64,000 nucleotides of DNA. Source: Lunularia cruciata (Eukaryota > Streptophyta > Marchantiopsida > Lunulariales > Lunulariaceae). Where the stretch lies: the NCBI GenBank assembly GCA_948567375.1, contig OX419756.1, positions 31,598,552-31,662,551 on the forward strand. The letters are read 5' to 3'. Position numbers and translations under genes: made by a program. Positions 1-12,197 of this stretch are shown one piece after another. How positions within the stretch are numbered: position 1 is the stretch's first letter; each line of letters starts with the position of its first letter. The notes under the pieces were generated by a model. The model was given only the letters and a program-made list of their open reading frames with translations. It made no database searches and was not told the DNA's origin.

Positions 1-219
1 GATTCGAATCACCAATTACCGATGAGACGGTGTCTCGGGGATGAACGCTTTTCCTCATTCTGGGTCAAGGTACCAATCAGCACGTAGAATGATGATTTTG
101 GTCGCCAGCGGGGCACAAGGTGTTGCAGACATTCTGAAGTTTCTCAGTGCTTGTTTTATTCGTTGTCCGAGTTGAGGAGAGACGAAAGATTATCACAACG
201 GGCACTGTGATCAGAAAGT

Positions 220-1830
220 ATGAGCAACTCAAGGAGGGCGAAAGGGAGGGAGGCGGAGGAGGATGGCTCCTCTTTCCCTATAGGCATCGACTTGGGGACG
301 ACGTTTTCATGTATCGGCGTGTACCTCAACGACTGGGTGGAAATTGTACCGAATGAGGAGGGGAATAGGAAAACTCCTTCTTACGTTGCGTTCAGAGACA
401 CAGAGCGGCTAATTGGTGATGCTGCGAAAGATCAAGGTCCCATGAATGCCGTCAACACAGTGTATGACTTGAAGCGCATCTTAGGCCGCCGGTTTTCAGA
501 TCAATCGGTGCAGACGGACATTTTGCGATGGGCTTTCAAAGTCAGCCCGGGACCCAGGGAGCTACCGATGATCACCGTCCGTTACCAGGGGGATGAGAAA
601 CAGTTTGCGGCTGAGGAGGTATGTGCTATATTGTTGGGTAAGATGAAAGAGATTGCAGAAGCACATCTGCGGTGTTCCGTTACAGAATGCGTCATTGCTG
701 TACCTGCAAATTTCAGTATATCCCAAAGACATGCCACTGAAAATGCGGGGCATCTGGCTGGTTTGAGGGTGAAAAGGGTCGTAAATGAACCAACTGCAGC
801 TGCATTGGCTTATGTGGCCCACAGAGAGTCTGTCTTAAAGGATGGCGAGGAGAGACATATTCTGATTTTTGACGTTGGAGGAGGGACTATCAGCGTGTCT
901 GTAATTTTCGTTGAGGGGGCTATTCTTGAGGTGCGGGCCATGGCCGGGGACTCACATCTGGGTGGAGCAGACTTTGACAGGCGTTTGGTTGATCACTTTG
1001 TGAGTGAGTTCAAGAAGAAACACAACAGGGACATCAGTGGGAACCCCCGTGCCTTGCGCAAGCTGGAGGCTGCTTGTGAGAGAGTCAAGAGAATTCTGTC
1101 GATGACTGCTAGAACTACAATTGACATCGACGCTCTATATGACGGGATCGACTTTTATTGTCCGATCACTAGGACTGAATTTGAAGAGCTCAACATGGAC
1201 TTGTTCGTAAAGTGCTTGCAACCTGTTCAGAGATGCTTGGAAGACGCAAGGATTGATCCGGTTTCTGTTGATGACGTTGTGCTTGTCGGAGGGTCTACTC
1301 GCATACCCAAGATACAGCAATTGCTTCAGGATTTTTTTGGTGGTAAAGAGTTGAGTAAAACTGTGAATCCCGACGAGGCAGTAGCCTTTGGTGCAGCAGT
1401 TTACTCTGCTATTCTCGATAAAAAAGCGAAACCACCACTTCAAGACATTTTACCCCTTGAGGTGCAGCCCACGTCCATTGGTATAGAAACAGGTGGGGGG
1501 ATAGTGACTACCATACTGAAGAGAAATACCTGTATACCAACAGTGAAGTCCATGGAGTTCGTTACTTACTGCACTTACCAAACGACTGTACTTTTGAATG
1601 TGTACGAAGGGGAGGGACCACGAGCTGCAGACAATAATCTGATCATGGTGTACGAGCTTGTTGACGTTCCACCAGCTTCTCAAGACGGTTTGAAACTAGT
1701 CATACATGTAGACGTTGATGCTCTGGGTATGTTCAGTTTGACAGTCGAAACAAAGAATGGAGAGAGGATTAAGTGTATTACGAGAGTTCCTAGCACCCCA
1801 CTTTATCCATCAGTTGTAGCAGAGAGCTAA
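220..1830 (+). CDS. Hsp70-like protein lacking the alpha-helical lid
   Basis: Single uninterrupted frame of 536 aa. The nucleotide-binding domain of Hsp70 covers about residues 20-400: phosphate-1 motif GIDLGTTFSC (Asp24), the YDLKR lysine (Lys85), NEPTAAA (Glu190), FDVGGGT (Asp218, Thr223) and LVGGSTRIPKIQ. The interdomain linker reads DILPLEV and a substrate-binding beta domain follows (GIETGGG, KRNTCIPT, VYEGEGP). The frame stops just after that beta domain, so the roughly 100-residue lid and the EEVD tail of cytosolic Hsp70 (about 650 aa) are absent. Canonical Hsp70 proteins bind and release unfolded segments in an ATP cycle. Here the second Asp of GGGTFD, which helps position Mg/ATP, is Ser225 (GGGTIS), so ATPase activity may be reduced. 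The start was chosen because the Hsp70 homology begins about 20 residues in and a different frame occupies the upstream DNA. A short GAAnnTTC pair lies at 136-143, too weak to call a heat-shock element. It could be a divergent functional paralogue or an early pseudogene; the open frame favours the first. Confidence 0.85.
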   Translation: MSNSRRAKGREAEEDGSSFPIGIDLGTTFSCIGVYLNDWVEIVPNEEGNRKTPSYVAFRDTERLIGDAAKDQGPMNAVNTVYDLKRILGRRFSDQSVQTDILRWAFKVSPGPRELPMITVRYQGDEKQFAAEEVCAILLGKMKEIAEAHLRCSVTECVIAVPANFSISQRHATENAGHLAGLRVKRVVNEPTAAALAYVAHRESVLKDGEERHILIFDVGGGTISVSVIFVEGAILEVRAMAGDSHLGGADFDRRLVDHFVSEFKKKHNRDISGNPRALRKLEAACERVKRILSMTARTTIDIDALYDGIDFYCPITRTEFEELNMDLFVKCLQPVQRCLEDARIDPVSVDDVVLVGGSTRIPKIQQLLQDFFGGKELSKTVNPDEAVAFGAAVYSAILDKKAKPPLQDILPLEVQPTSIGIETGGGIVTTILKRNTCIPTVKSMEFVTYCTYQTTVLLNVYEGEGPRAADNNLIMVYELVDVPPASQDGLKLVIHVDVDALGMFSLTVETKNGERIKCITRVPSTPLYPSVVAES

Positions 1831-2602
1831 TGAGCGAACTGTTGTCCATGTGGAGCTTGGATTGTCCCACGGAAGTAGACGTTCATGGCCCTGGATGTAA
1901 ATTGTACTATACTTCAGATTCAGTCTTCTCCTTTGATTCTTCATCAATGAAATTTTGTAATGTAATTTGGTCATGCTCTATAAACCTCACATCTTTTGAG
2001 AGAGCTGCTACGTAGGGTTCAGTTTTCTTTCCTGGAAATATGTTGGGAAAGTCGCGATTCTTCTGTTGGAAAGGCTCCCGACAGCTCTTGCTGGGCTATA
2101 TGAATCGCAATTCATAGTGTCTACTAATTTAACAGGACCGTAAATAATTTCCCATGGATTCCTTCGATTCTTCGTAGTGCACATGCTTCTATCGCAGATT
2201 GTGTTCATGACACCTGTTTTCGTGTCTCAGAGCATGCTTTCGTATCAATCAAACGTGAAAACAGATGTCACAAATATGTATCTGACTGAATAATGTTTTC
2301 TTTTGATTATGATGGCACTCATGTCTTACTTGGGATTTTGCCCTCCTCTCGTGAACAGCGAGTTAAAGATCTATGTGATTTTTTTGGTAAGTCTTACTTC
2401 ATCTTCATGGATTGCTTGTCCCAAGGTGGAGAAGCTTAATTTCGGCTCCGAGAATTTTCACTTCCAAGGTCAGTGCTGACAATCAGTGAGCTACAGAAGG
2501 AAAGCCCAGAAACATTGCTATGTACTTCCTATGCAACCACATCCTGTGCAACGTCGGTGTATTGTTTCTATGGGTCAGGCATTAAGTAACGGAGCGCATG
2601 CA

Positions 2603-2648
2603 AGGTATGAATAGTATTTTCTGCCAGGTATGAATACTATTTTGTGCC
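2603..2648. repeat. 23-bp tandem duplication
   Basis: Two adjacent 23-bp units (2603-2625 and 2626-2648), each beginning AGGTATGAATA, differ at only two positions. They directly precede a palindrome at 2676-2711, which suggests a small rearranged or mobile sequence. Confidence 0.8.
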
Positions 2649-2675
2649 AAAGTTGAAAATGACGAGTGCCTTTAT

Positions 2676-2711
2676 TTTCTTTGACGAGTGCCCAGGCACT
2701 CGTCAAAGAAA
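2676..2711. repeat. Perfect 17-bp palindrome with 2-nt centre
   Basis: Left arm 2676-2692 and right arm 2695-2711 are exact reverse complements, separated by CA. A third partial copy of the arm, GACGAGTGCC, lies at 2661-2670. It could be the end of a hairpin-type transposon, a terminator-like hairpin in RNA, or a recombination by-product. No coding sequence is associated. Confidence 0.85.
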
Positions 2712-3509
2712 GTCGCTTTTGGAAGGTGAACCCTAAACCCTTCCGCTCATTGTTTGCTTGATAGCTTCGTCCAGTAATTGCGAATACATGTTACCGATGC
2801 GATTTTTGTTTTATTCTTTTTCTATATTACTGTCTAAATGTTACAGTCAATCTGGTCAGACGTGCGTATGGAACTGGGTTGTTTACAACTGGTTTTACTT
2901 TCCATTATTAAACCTATCTTACCGATCTGAGTTGCCTGAGTCTTCCACTGCAGCTGGTCGTTTTAGTATATAAGATAACTTCGTCTAGCAGTAGAACACT
3001 GAACTCTGTTCTGAAATGACTGAACCGGAGAAGGTGAACAATCTACTTTCATGAACAGAATCTGTCCCCGACTTCAGAATTTTGTATACCATTGTAATCT
3101 CCAATGTTCAATCTATGAAGATTCGAGGTCGCGTTGGCACATAGCGAGTTATTACCATTTTCATTGATTTGGATAGACAACTAACTTTTATCTCAGAATA
3201 TCTTACATTTGAGAGTACACCCATGTTGAAAATATAACCGTTATACATTAGGAACATTTCCCAAAAGAATATACAGCTGAACAGGTATCTTTCTACTCTT
3301 ATAACAGTCTATAACTTTTCCAATTTACAACCGATTTCCACATGACAGTGGCAAGCATCAGGCTCTTGTCTTTGCTCTCTACTTGGCAGGAAAGAGATCT
3401 ACACTTTCTTAACTGGTTTAAGGCATAGATGGTCCAACCCATCTGCATAAGCAGACTTGAAATTCTCCATATGCTACTTCTCATCTCTACTTCTCTCCAT
3501 CACAACTCT

Positions 3510-6498
3510 TCACAGTCCGTTGATCAGCTGTTCCACAACTGATGGGTCGGCTAAAGAACTCGTATCACCAATGTCGTTATATTGTCGTGCTGCAATCTTG
3601 CGCAGAATCCGCCTCATAATCTTCCCACTCCTGGTCTTTGGAAGCCCCACAGACCAGTGAATAACATCAGGTGCAGCGAAGGATCCAATCTGTTTTCTAA
3701 CGGTGGCTTGTAATGATTTCTTCAGGGCATCGGAAGGCTTCATACCGTGACTCAAGGTCACGAAAGCGTAAATAGCCTGTCCCTTGACCTCATGCTCGTA
3801 GCCAACAACTGCAGCTTCTGAGCAGTCAGGGTGAGCAACGAGGGCCCCTTCAATTTCCCCAGTACTAATTCTGTGTCCACTTACGTTCAGCACATCGTCC
3901 ACACGACCAGTGATCCAAATAAACCCATCAGAATCACGACGACATCCATCCCCCGTTGTGTACAGCCCCCTCCAGGTCTTGAAGTACGTATTCTCATAAC
4001 GTTCATGATCACCATAGACTGTTCGTGCAATCCCAGGCCATGGTGCCTTAATGCACAGGTATCCCTCACATGGCCCAGTCTGCTCTTTGCCTTCCTGGTC
4101 TAGGACAACAGTCTGTCACGTGATAGACAAGCACACATTCAGATTTTGAAGTTACAGCGGAGGAAAGGGAAACACCGTTGGGAGGAAAAGGTGATTGAAA
4201 ACCAGATGGCACAGTCAAGGTGGAGCATACCTGTACACCAAAGAAGGGAAGAGATGCACATCCTGGCTTCATAGGCCATGCTCCTGGCAACGGGGTGATC
4301 ATACACCCTCCTGTTTCTGTCTGCCACCAAGTGTCTACGATAGGGCACCTGCTCTCTCCCACAACTTTGTAGTACCAATGCCAAGTCTTTGGACTGATGG
4401 GCTCCCCGACAGAACCCAGTAACCGAAGTGATTTCCTTGAATACTGCTTCACAACCTCATCACCCTGGGCAGCCAAAGTCCGGATAGCTGTAGGAGCAGC
4501 GTACAGGATAGAAACATTGAACTTGTCAATTATCTGCCACCATCTGCCAGCGTCAGGGAATGTTGGTATTCCCTCAAATATTACAGAAGTTGCCCGGTTA
4601 AAAAGTGGTCCGTAAGCTATATACGTATGACCAGTAATCCATCCACAATCAGCTGTGCACCAGAAAACATCACCGGCCTGGTGATCAAATGTATGCTTGA
4701 ACGTAAACCCAGCATATACCATATATCCTCCAACAGTGTGAATCAGTCCCTGCACACAAAGAAAAACTACTCAATACATTTCCTTATCTCCGTTGGAACC
4801 AGTGTGCCGACCAGACATGAACAGCAAACTCGAGTACATCAGATCGAGTCCGGAAGACGTTAGGAAATGCCTAAGATCCTTGCAAAGCAAAACTGACTTT
4901 TGGTTTGCCGGTGGAACCGCTAGTGTACAGCATGAAAAGGGGGTCCTCTGCTTCCATCCACTCCACGGGAGCATCTACCGAAAACTGAGAAACAGTATCT
5001 TGCCACCACATGTCCCGACCTTCAACCCAGGGAACGCTTTCACGGGGGAGTGCAAAGCTGTTGTCATACACCAAGCATGTTTCTGCACCAGTGCACTAAC
5101 ACGAATGAGTAAAACAATATCGAAGTCCACTCATCGGATTACAGTCACAATCTACAATACTAACGGATCCACATGAGCCATGCTTGAGAAAAATATCGAA
5201 TTCTGAAAATAGATTTATGTACAAAGAAATGGCCCGTATACATACCGACAGCAAAATTTGCTTCTTTGAGACAGATTTGAATAGCTTGATCCGCAATCTC
5301 CTTCAGGGGGAGGGCCTTATTTCCTCTTCGCCCAGCTGAACAGGTGAGCAGAACTTTGGCTTGGCAATCCAGAATGCGTCCACCCAATGACTCGGCACTG
5401 AAGCCTCCAAACACAACCTGTTTGTAAAACGCGTCAATCAAGCTCTATTCAAATAATCGATGGATAATGCAAACTCAAGACTAAATTCAGATCAGACGAA
5501 CTTACCGAGTGGACAGCACCAATTCGTGAACACGCAAGCATGGAGATGGGAAGCTCTGTGATCATGGACATGTAGATGCACACCCTGTCTCCCTTCTTCA
5601 CACCCTTGGACCTCAAGAAATTCGCGACCTGGCAGACCTTCTTTAGAACGTCGCTGTAGGTAAGGTAAGCGCATTGGCCTGGGTCGTTCCCCTCCCACAG
5701 GTAGCACATCTGATGTCCATATCCAGCAAGGACATGCCTGTCCAAGGCGTTGTAACTGGCATTGGTGTATCCTCCTTTAAACCACTACATACATTACGTC
5801 AAAAGAAATTGTGAGATTGTAACAGTTTTTGATGGCTTCCACTCTATACACCCAAAATCTCGGCAGGACAAGAGAGTTAAAGATGACAGGAGTTCGATCT
5901 CTCGTTTATCCAACGCATTCCTGGAAGAATGCAAAGTAATCATATGTGGATTATGGTTTTCACAGCAACCAGAGCTTACTTCAACGAAGACCCGACCCTT
6001 CTCAGCATCGAAATTATAGTTACAAATCGGCTTCGTGGTGTCCCACAGCTTATGCCAGAAATACCCCGCAGCGACTTTGCCCCAAAATCCATCCGGATCG
6101 GCAATGGCTTCGTCGTAGAGCTTCTCATACTGCAATATTGCACGGCAATTCCTTAATCAGTCACCGAATGATAGAACGTTTAAACGATTATGTTGTGTCT
6201 TCTTGTTCCCTTGCTGTAACAAAATCCAACTGTTCTCCTTTTCAAATCAGCTCATAAATTGCATTGTTTCCGAATCTGCGCAGAAGAAGTAGTAGAGATG
6301 AACCTGTGATCGTGAGGAAAGAAGAGATTTCTGGGAGAAGTCACCGGGCACAAAGACGATATCTTCCTGTGGAGCACTTGCGAGTGAAGCAGGTTGGGAC
6401 AAGCAGATGGAGCGATCCAATTTCACTTGGTGATTAACCTCCGGTGCAAGGAGATGCTCCAAAAGAGACCTTAACCTCCTTTCAGCAATTGGATCCAT
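3510..6498 (-). CDS. ACS: Acetyl-CoA synthetase (AMP-forming), 7 exons
   Basis: Spliced product of 700 aa. Exons on the minus strand: 6498-6304, 6129-5980, 5784-5506, 5417-5246, 5082-4898, 4749-4231, 4112-3510. All introns are GT-AG and all phases agree; one donor is the less usual GTCAGT (4897). The enzyme makes acetyl-CoA from acetate, ATP and CoA through acetyl-AMP. Motifs in order: WFKGGYTN near residue 116, the AMP-binding loop [11 protein letters not shown] across the exon 5/6 border (about 327), [10 protein letters not shown] in exon 6, [14 protein letters not shown] in exon 7, and the C-terminal RSGKIMRR lysine that is acetylated in regulated family members. Length fits the family (about 650-740). 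The start at 6498 is supported by an in-frame TAG upstream with no ATG between. No obvious plastid transit peptide is seen, so location is uncertain. Seven exons is few compared with angiosperm ACS genes as I recall them. Confidence 0.95.
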
Positions 6499-9468
6499 GA
6501 CTTCGACTGATGAGACCTTTATGCAACAACGACGACGACAACACCCAACAACAATCTAATCCTAAGTATCAGAAAGACCGTAAAATTTCTTCGTCACTCT
6601 GTAATCCTCGTGAACTGAACACTGAATTGACAGAATCTCTTATCAACGAACGCTCCTGTACAAACTGTACCAAATCCTCTAATCCATTCAGTACCAGCAG
6701 TTGGGAGCTAAGAAGGCTCCCGAGGGAGAGAAAGAAGAAGAGAAGCCGATACCCTGACCGAAGCTCTGCACGACACGCTTCACCCCACCACGATAGATGG
6801 ACGGACTCTAAAGGCCAGAGAACTGAGTTAAAACGACAAAACCCGAGCCGCTATGTGTGTAGACACACATCCGGCTCCCATCGCTTCCGAAGATGGGTCT
6901 GGGTAGTGGTCAGCAACCGAGCCTGGGATCTTAACAAAAGCAGGCCCCAAGACACTCGTCAGTTACTCGTGATTTCTCTTGGTCTCAGATCTCACGCGAA
7001 GGAAGGAGCCTCCAATAAGCGGGCCTACCAATCCCGTCTCTCAAGTGGGGTCAGGAATGAAGGAAACAACAGTAGACGAACTCATAATCCGTTCTTTATC
7101 TGCTCACTCGTCGACTACTGCTAAGTGCAAGTTTTTACCTTTTCCGTTTGTAGTTTTCAGGTCTGCCAAATTTTCCCCATGTGACGCGACACCTTCACCT
7201 TGCCAAAGAAAGTGGTTAGCAAGGTCGAAGGTGGGCTTCATGCTCGTAAATTTGGTTCTAAGCTCTACACTATGGGGTTGTTGCTGTTAATCTGATTGAG
7301 TTTCAGTTTCCATCCCCTTCTCAAGGACGTGTTTTCTAATGAAGGATAAAACGTATGGGAAGTAGGAGAAGACAGAAAAGGGAGGGCCCTCAGTTATTGA
7401 GATAAAGCGAACATCTTACTTTGATACGGGAAGGGACGCGGCGGCGAAGTCCCCAAGCACATGGAGGAGAGGAAAGAAATATCATGCTACAAGAGCTTAT
7501 GCTAAAAGTATGAAGGTGTATCAGCACTTCTAATCTGAAGAAGCTCAGATGTTTAGAGGACTCCGAACACCCACATTAATCGACGAAGCTCCAACGGTTG
7601 ATGTTGTACATTACGTATTGCTTGACCTGCTTAGATTCGGATTACAAGACAAGCAATTGTGTAATGTCAACTGCACTAGATTACGTTTGACCCGCTTTCG
7701 TATCTGTTTTGTCAGATTCATGGGTGTGGACTCATGGTAAAGGGGAAGCATATGCTCAGGAGATCGCAGACCTGAGGAGACGAAACACGGCTCCTTATAG
7801 TCAAGCGAAAGGATGCAGTACTGTCCTCAAATCGTTTGAGGAGGCAGGCCGCGACACTTTCCGTTCCGTGGCGTCGAGAATACTTGACAAGTGCAACACT
7901 GATGTAAGGGCTCGGGCTGAGCTGGATCTCTCTCGGTGACTGGATCAGCAGGAATTTCACAAGAATAAAGAGTGGATAATTCATAGAGAATTAATGCAAA
8001 GTTCCTATTTGCACTACATAATCAACGTATTGCGGCGATTTCATTGGTCACTCACAGGACACTAATGCCGTAGGCATTACCCGTAAAGGAGCAAGATGAA
8101 ACGTAGACGTCGATTTCTTTAGTCCCATCTGACACGCAAGGTACTGTTGGGGCTTAGCCCCATTTTACCCCGTCTTTCCTTTCTTCTACTGACGCGAGGT
8201 TGAGCACAGGAATTTCCGTCATGGAAGTCTGGTGTGGCGGAGTATCCATTTAACTACATCTTAGACTTCAGTAATCGATCGATAGATTTCTGTTGTATCT
8301 ATGTTGGGGGTTCATAAAATTTTGCATAGAATAAATAGGAGTGTGACTTAGTGTGGAACAGGGTATTTTAATGTTTTCTCCAGAAATAAAACTTGGAGCA
8401 AGCCATTTCTGAGTCTAAATCCTTGCTCCCTTTCCGGAGACTTCAACTGCTGGGTTAAAGACAACGTTCCGAAGGTGAAACCTACTTCTGTCAGTCATAT
8501 TATTGAGTACTTGGGCCAGCAAGGTCAAGACATCTCAAACCTCAACTAAAGGCATTGCGATGCACAGGCCACAAGAATATATAAGGACTACACTTGAATA
8601 ATTCTTGAAGTCTTAGTGTCCAGAACGCAACTACTCGCAGGCCAGGTTACTAGCATGAAGAATTCTGACAACCACACGTCATAAATACTGATAACATTTT
8701 ATCAGGAAGTCTTAAGAGATGATACCATCCAAGTTTTGGTGTTCAATTCGTACCACCCTCGCTAATGCCTTGGTAGAGGCCAGTGGGCTATGAAGAGAAA
8801 ATGAAAGAAATATATTACATACGACTGTCACTTCGCTCTCAATCGACCTGCCAGGTAGAAGAATCAAACTGCATCCAGTGGAAGATATCACAGAAATCTA
8901 CCAGCAAGAATTTGATTGATCAGAAAACACCAGATATTTGCTCAAGTAGTGTAGTACATCTTTTCCACACTATAAGCTGGTTGCGACTGAAAGATAGGAA
9001 AGCATATCTTGTTTCTTTACATTCGATATGCTTAAAGAGCCGAGATTTTGCTGTGTACTAGTCGGAAAAATGGAAGACAATTTACATCAAATAACTGTCC
9101 AATCCTAGTGCACAAACCAGCGACTATTTGCAGGAAACTTCGCTTTGATGGGGCTGCTTTCAACTAGTCCATCACACCGGATATTGACTGAGAATCTTCA
9201 TAGCTGGACTGCAGATGGGTGCATTTCAAACAGGTTTCATGTATAATCAGTTCACGACTTGGCTTCTTCCACGGTTGAAGATCGCGTCCGCATTTCCTTG
9301 ACCGGGCTAAAAAACACGCCGGTGGTATGGAATACTCTGGTCCTTCAGTGTTGGAACGTCAGTGGAAGTCTGAGCTTTGATACAGAAGACGATAAACTAG
9401 AGGTTTTAATCTTCATACTGTTGTAGGTTTTGGTAGCTTGTTGAACCAGAGTCGACCTCCTTTGCTTC
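6499..9468. other. Intergenic DNA between acetyl-CoA synthetase and RAD51
   Basis: This should include the ACS promoter and the RAD51 3' end. Open frames at 6510-7124 (+) and 7709-7939 (+) have no recognisable domain and I do not call them. At 8149-8161 the palindrome GGGGCTTAGCCCC is followed by ATTTTACC; the same core recurs near 31.46 and 31.61 kb, so a fragment of a dispersed repeat sits here. Confidence 0.5.
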
Positions 9469-11742
9469 CTATTCCTTGACATCAGTAACCCCCTCCGGAG
9501 ATATCTGGAAACGTGCCTCAGCTTCTGGCAAACAAGGCGAGCAGACGATTTTGCATATACGCTCTTCACCTCTGCCTTTACGTAAAGAAAGCCTGCAGAA
9601 AATGGTTCAGGATGTTTACAAGTATCAAGTAAATTGGAGGCCGGTATACATATAGACGACAAAGAGGACGTCAGCACATGGAGGCTGGGCGGACATTGAG
9701 TTATTGATTGTTTGATCTAGCGAGTCATTGATTCAAACCAGAACAATGTGTATACCTGGTCGTGGAAGCGTGGGCAAGGATGTTTCCACCAATGGGTTTC
9801 ACTTGGGGTCCAGCAAACATGGCGGCACCATCTACTTGTGCAACGACCTGGTTGGTTATAACCACTGCGACACCAAACTGGAAATTGAACCACTTGTTCA
9901 GTGTCTGGACATTTAAACCAAGACTTTTATTGAAGATTCATAACCTGAGACTCTGCATCTAAGATAATATGGGGGCACAAGATCACTTACCTCATCTGCA
10001 ATCTTTTGGAGACTCCTCATAAATCTTCCGAGGTGCACTTGCCGAGCAGACAATTCACCTCTCCCGGAGAAGTCAGTGCGATATAGAGCAGTCGCACTGT
10101 CTATAATCATCAAGGCAAATCTGCACGTAGAGTTGCACAGGTGATTAATCACTGGTAGGAGAGTAGCAGTGCGATGGCCACTTGATCTCATAAACTACGT
10201 TGTGAAATATGACTACCTCAACGTCCTCATAAGATGAAATTTTGTACCTTGACTCCACCATCATGGAGGCGGCTTCAATCAGGAGTTTAGATTGATGGTC
10301 AGTGTTGTAAGCTCGTGCATAAGCAACGTTGTCAAGAACATCGTTTCCATTGAGGCCATATCTGTGAACAAGAGCCGGACGATCAACAACAAAACAAAAT
10401 TTGCCTGGAGAAATGAAGTGCTACGAAATTTAACTATCCTACTCACCTCTCGGCAATTTGTAAAAGTCGTTGCGGTCTGAAAGTCCCCTCCGCGTCGATG
10501 TACATGGCTTTTCCTTCACCTCCCCCTTGGTCGAGTGGCAGCTGAACGTCGACAGCCAGGTCCAGAGACTTAGCAACATTATCTCGAATTACTTGCTAAG
10601 GAGATTCTTGCTTGAAATCTCGCATCTCTACCCATGAACCTGATGACATGGTGACTTCTCGAATGGGAACTGTGGGACTATACAGTCTTACCTGACAGGT
10701 TACACAGAGTGTGTGACACAATTGTGTCTTCCCGGTTCGGAACTCTCCATAGATTTCAGTGATGGAACCTGTTTCAAAGCCTCCTGCGAACCAACCAGGC
10801 AGACCCACATGGATTGTTATTGAAAGGAGAAAGTATCGTACGTAAGATTAGCACTAATACACAACTGGAAACTCAACGCTCTTACTAGAGATGTATTGAT
10901 CTTCATTTTTAAGTACATCGATAGATTTTGTCAATGGCTTTAAAGATGACAATACTGCTAAAACAGGACAAATCTCGGATGCTTTCAGCACAGAACCCAA
11001 CGAGTTCCACGGAGACGTGCAATGTTTAGAAAGACTCAGTCAGACTCCACACCTTCTAATACAACTCCTTCCAAATCTATGGGAGCAGTACAACAGAGCT
11101 GTGAGCCTGGAACGAGACCAACTATCCAAACAGACTTTAGGCTGATACCAGAAAATCACCGTCGCTGCACATATGACGCACCTTCGAGAATTTTGTCGAG
11201 GTCTTTCGAACCCGAAGTCAATTGAATTATCTCCGAGCGTTGTTCGTGCATCATAGTGGCGCTAGTGAATCCCATAGGCACCAGCTTAGAGGCTATAAAC
11301 ACAGGAGACAGAGTCAGAAACTGGTTTGACACATAGTTGAACAAGTAGGATTTGGCCGCTTTATATTAAGGTAAAGTAAGGATGGATTCCACGAACCTGC
11401 TTCGGAGATCTTGTCCACTTTGGCTTCGCTTAACCCCTTAATTTTGAGCAGATCACGTTTGGGCGAGTAAGCCACGGACTCCACAGTACAAAACCCAGCA
11501 TCCTTAAGCTTCTTAATATCAGTAGCTGCAACGCCACAAGCCTGTGAAATTTTGACACGCAGGAATTAGATCATCCACAAGCTCTAGGGAATGTAGAAGA
11601 TCGTAACCTTGATCACGGCTGGATATCTCCACTACAGGGTGATGAAGTGAATCACCTGCAGCTGATCCACCATGAATGGGCCATGCTGGGCGGGCCCCTG
11701 CTCCTCTTCCTCAATCTGCACCTCCTCCTGCTCTGCAGCCAT
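9469..11742 (-). CDS. RAD51: RAD51 recombinase, 9 exons
   Basis: Spliced product of 339 aa, the normal RAD51 length. Minus-strand exons: 11742-11656, 11541-11397, 11292-11182, 10783-10692, 10541-10447, 10361-10248, 10120-9991, 9877-9756, 9592-9469. Every junction is GT-AG and keeps frame. RAD51 forms the ATP-dependent nucleoprotein filament that carries out homology search and strand exchange in double-strand-break repair and meiosis. An acidic N-terminus is followed by the helix-hairpin-helix DNA-binding part ([15 protein letters not shown] in exon 2), Walker A GEFRTGKT at 127-134 with Lys133, Walker [11 protein letters not shown] in exon 7, the L2 region [13 protein letters not shown] in exon 8, and the C-terminus ending GVTDVKE. 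The choice between RAD51 and DMC1 rests on the overall match, the [10 protein letters not shown] region and the C-terminus. The gene appears intact. Its intron-rich form differs from the intronless RAD51 copies I recall in the moss Physcomitrium. Confidence 0.95.
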
Positions 11743-12175
11743 ACCTCAATCTATTCCCGAACAGATTCAGATAGTGCGAAAATCCTCCCGGGCAATTGGT
11801 GCAAATAATTCGACTCGATTCAAGCGATTCAAGCACTAAAGAGACACGGCAAATGGACTGCTACTGAGGGCTGGTTCTCAGCCGCTTTTCATTCTCAACG
11901 ATTAACGACTCAAACGACCGCAAATTGCCGCCAGTCGAATCCACGCCCTCACGAATCCAGATACTAGAGAAGAAATTCGATGGGACGTGGGTGAGAGCTC
12001 TGCAGCGCAGTAGTTCTGTATGTGCTTCCCCTCAAGGCGGGAAGTGCATAGTCGGGCAGCAAGGGTCAGCACGTGTCACTCTAATGTTGAGTTTAAAGAA
12101 GCTTGGTGGTCACATTTCTTTTGAATTCGCGGTGGTCGGGGAGGTCAGGTTACGAAAAGAGTTTGAATATTAGTT

Positions 12176-12197
12176 GGGGGGGGGGGGGGGGGGGGTA
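12176..12197. repeat. Homopolymer of 22 G
   Basis: An unbroken run of 22 G residues. It could form G-quadruplex structures and its length is likely to be polymorphic or uncertain in the assembly. Confidence 0.95.

Larger units (their letters stand above)
1831..3509. other. Intergenic DNA between the Hsp70-like gene and acetyl-CoA synthetase
   Basis: I see no convincing gene here. Short frames exist but carry no recognisable domain. The stretch must hold the 3' ends of the two converging transcripts. It also contains a small tandem duplication followed by a perfect palindrome (2603-2711), listed separately. No remnant of the missing Hsp70 lid is visible downstream of the stop at 1830. Confidence 0.5.

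Noticed and set aside
147-356. Plus-strand frame overlapping the Hsp70-like start
   Set aside because: Overlaps the clear Hsp70 frame in another phase and has no domain.
6510-7124. Plus-strand open frame of 204 codons
   Set aside because: It lies in the divergent 5' flank of the acetyl-CoA synthetase gene, is polar and low in complexity, overlaps another frame and shows no domain or splice signals.
9345-9677. Minus-strand frame of 110 codons
   Set aside because: It is the last RAD51 exon read in the wrong frame; the true frame ends GVTDVKE and stop at 9,469.
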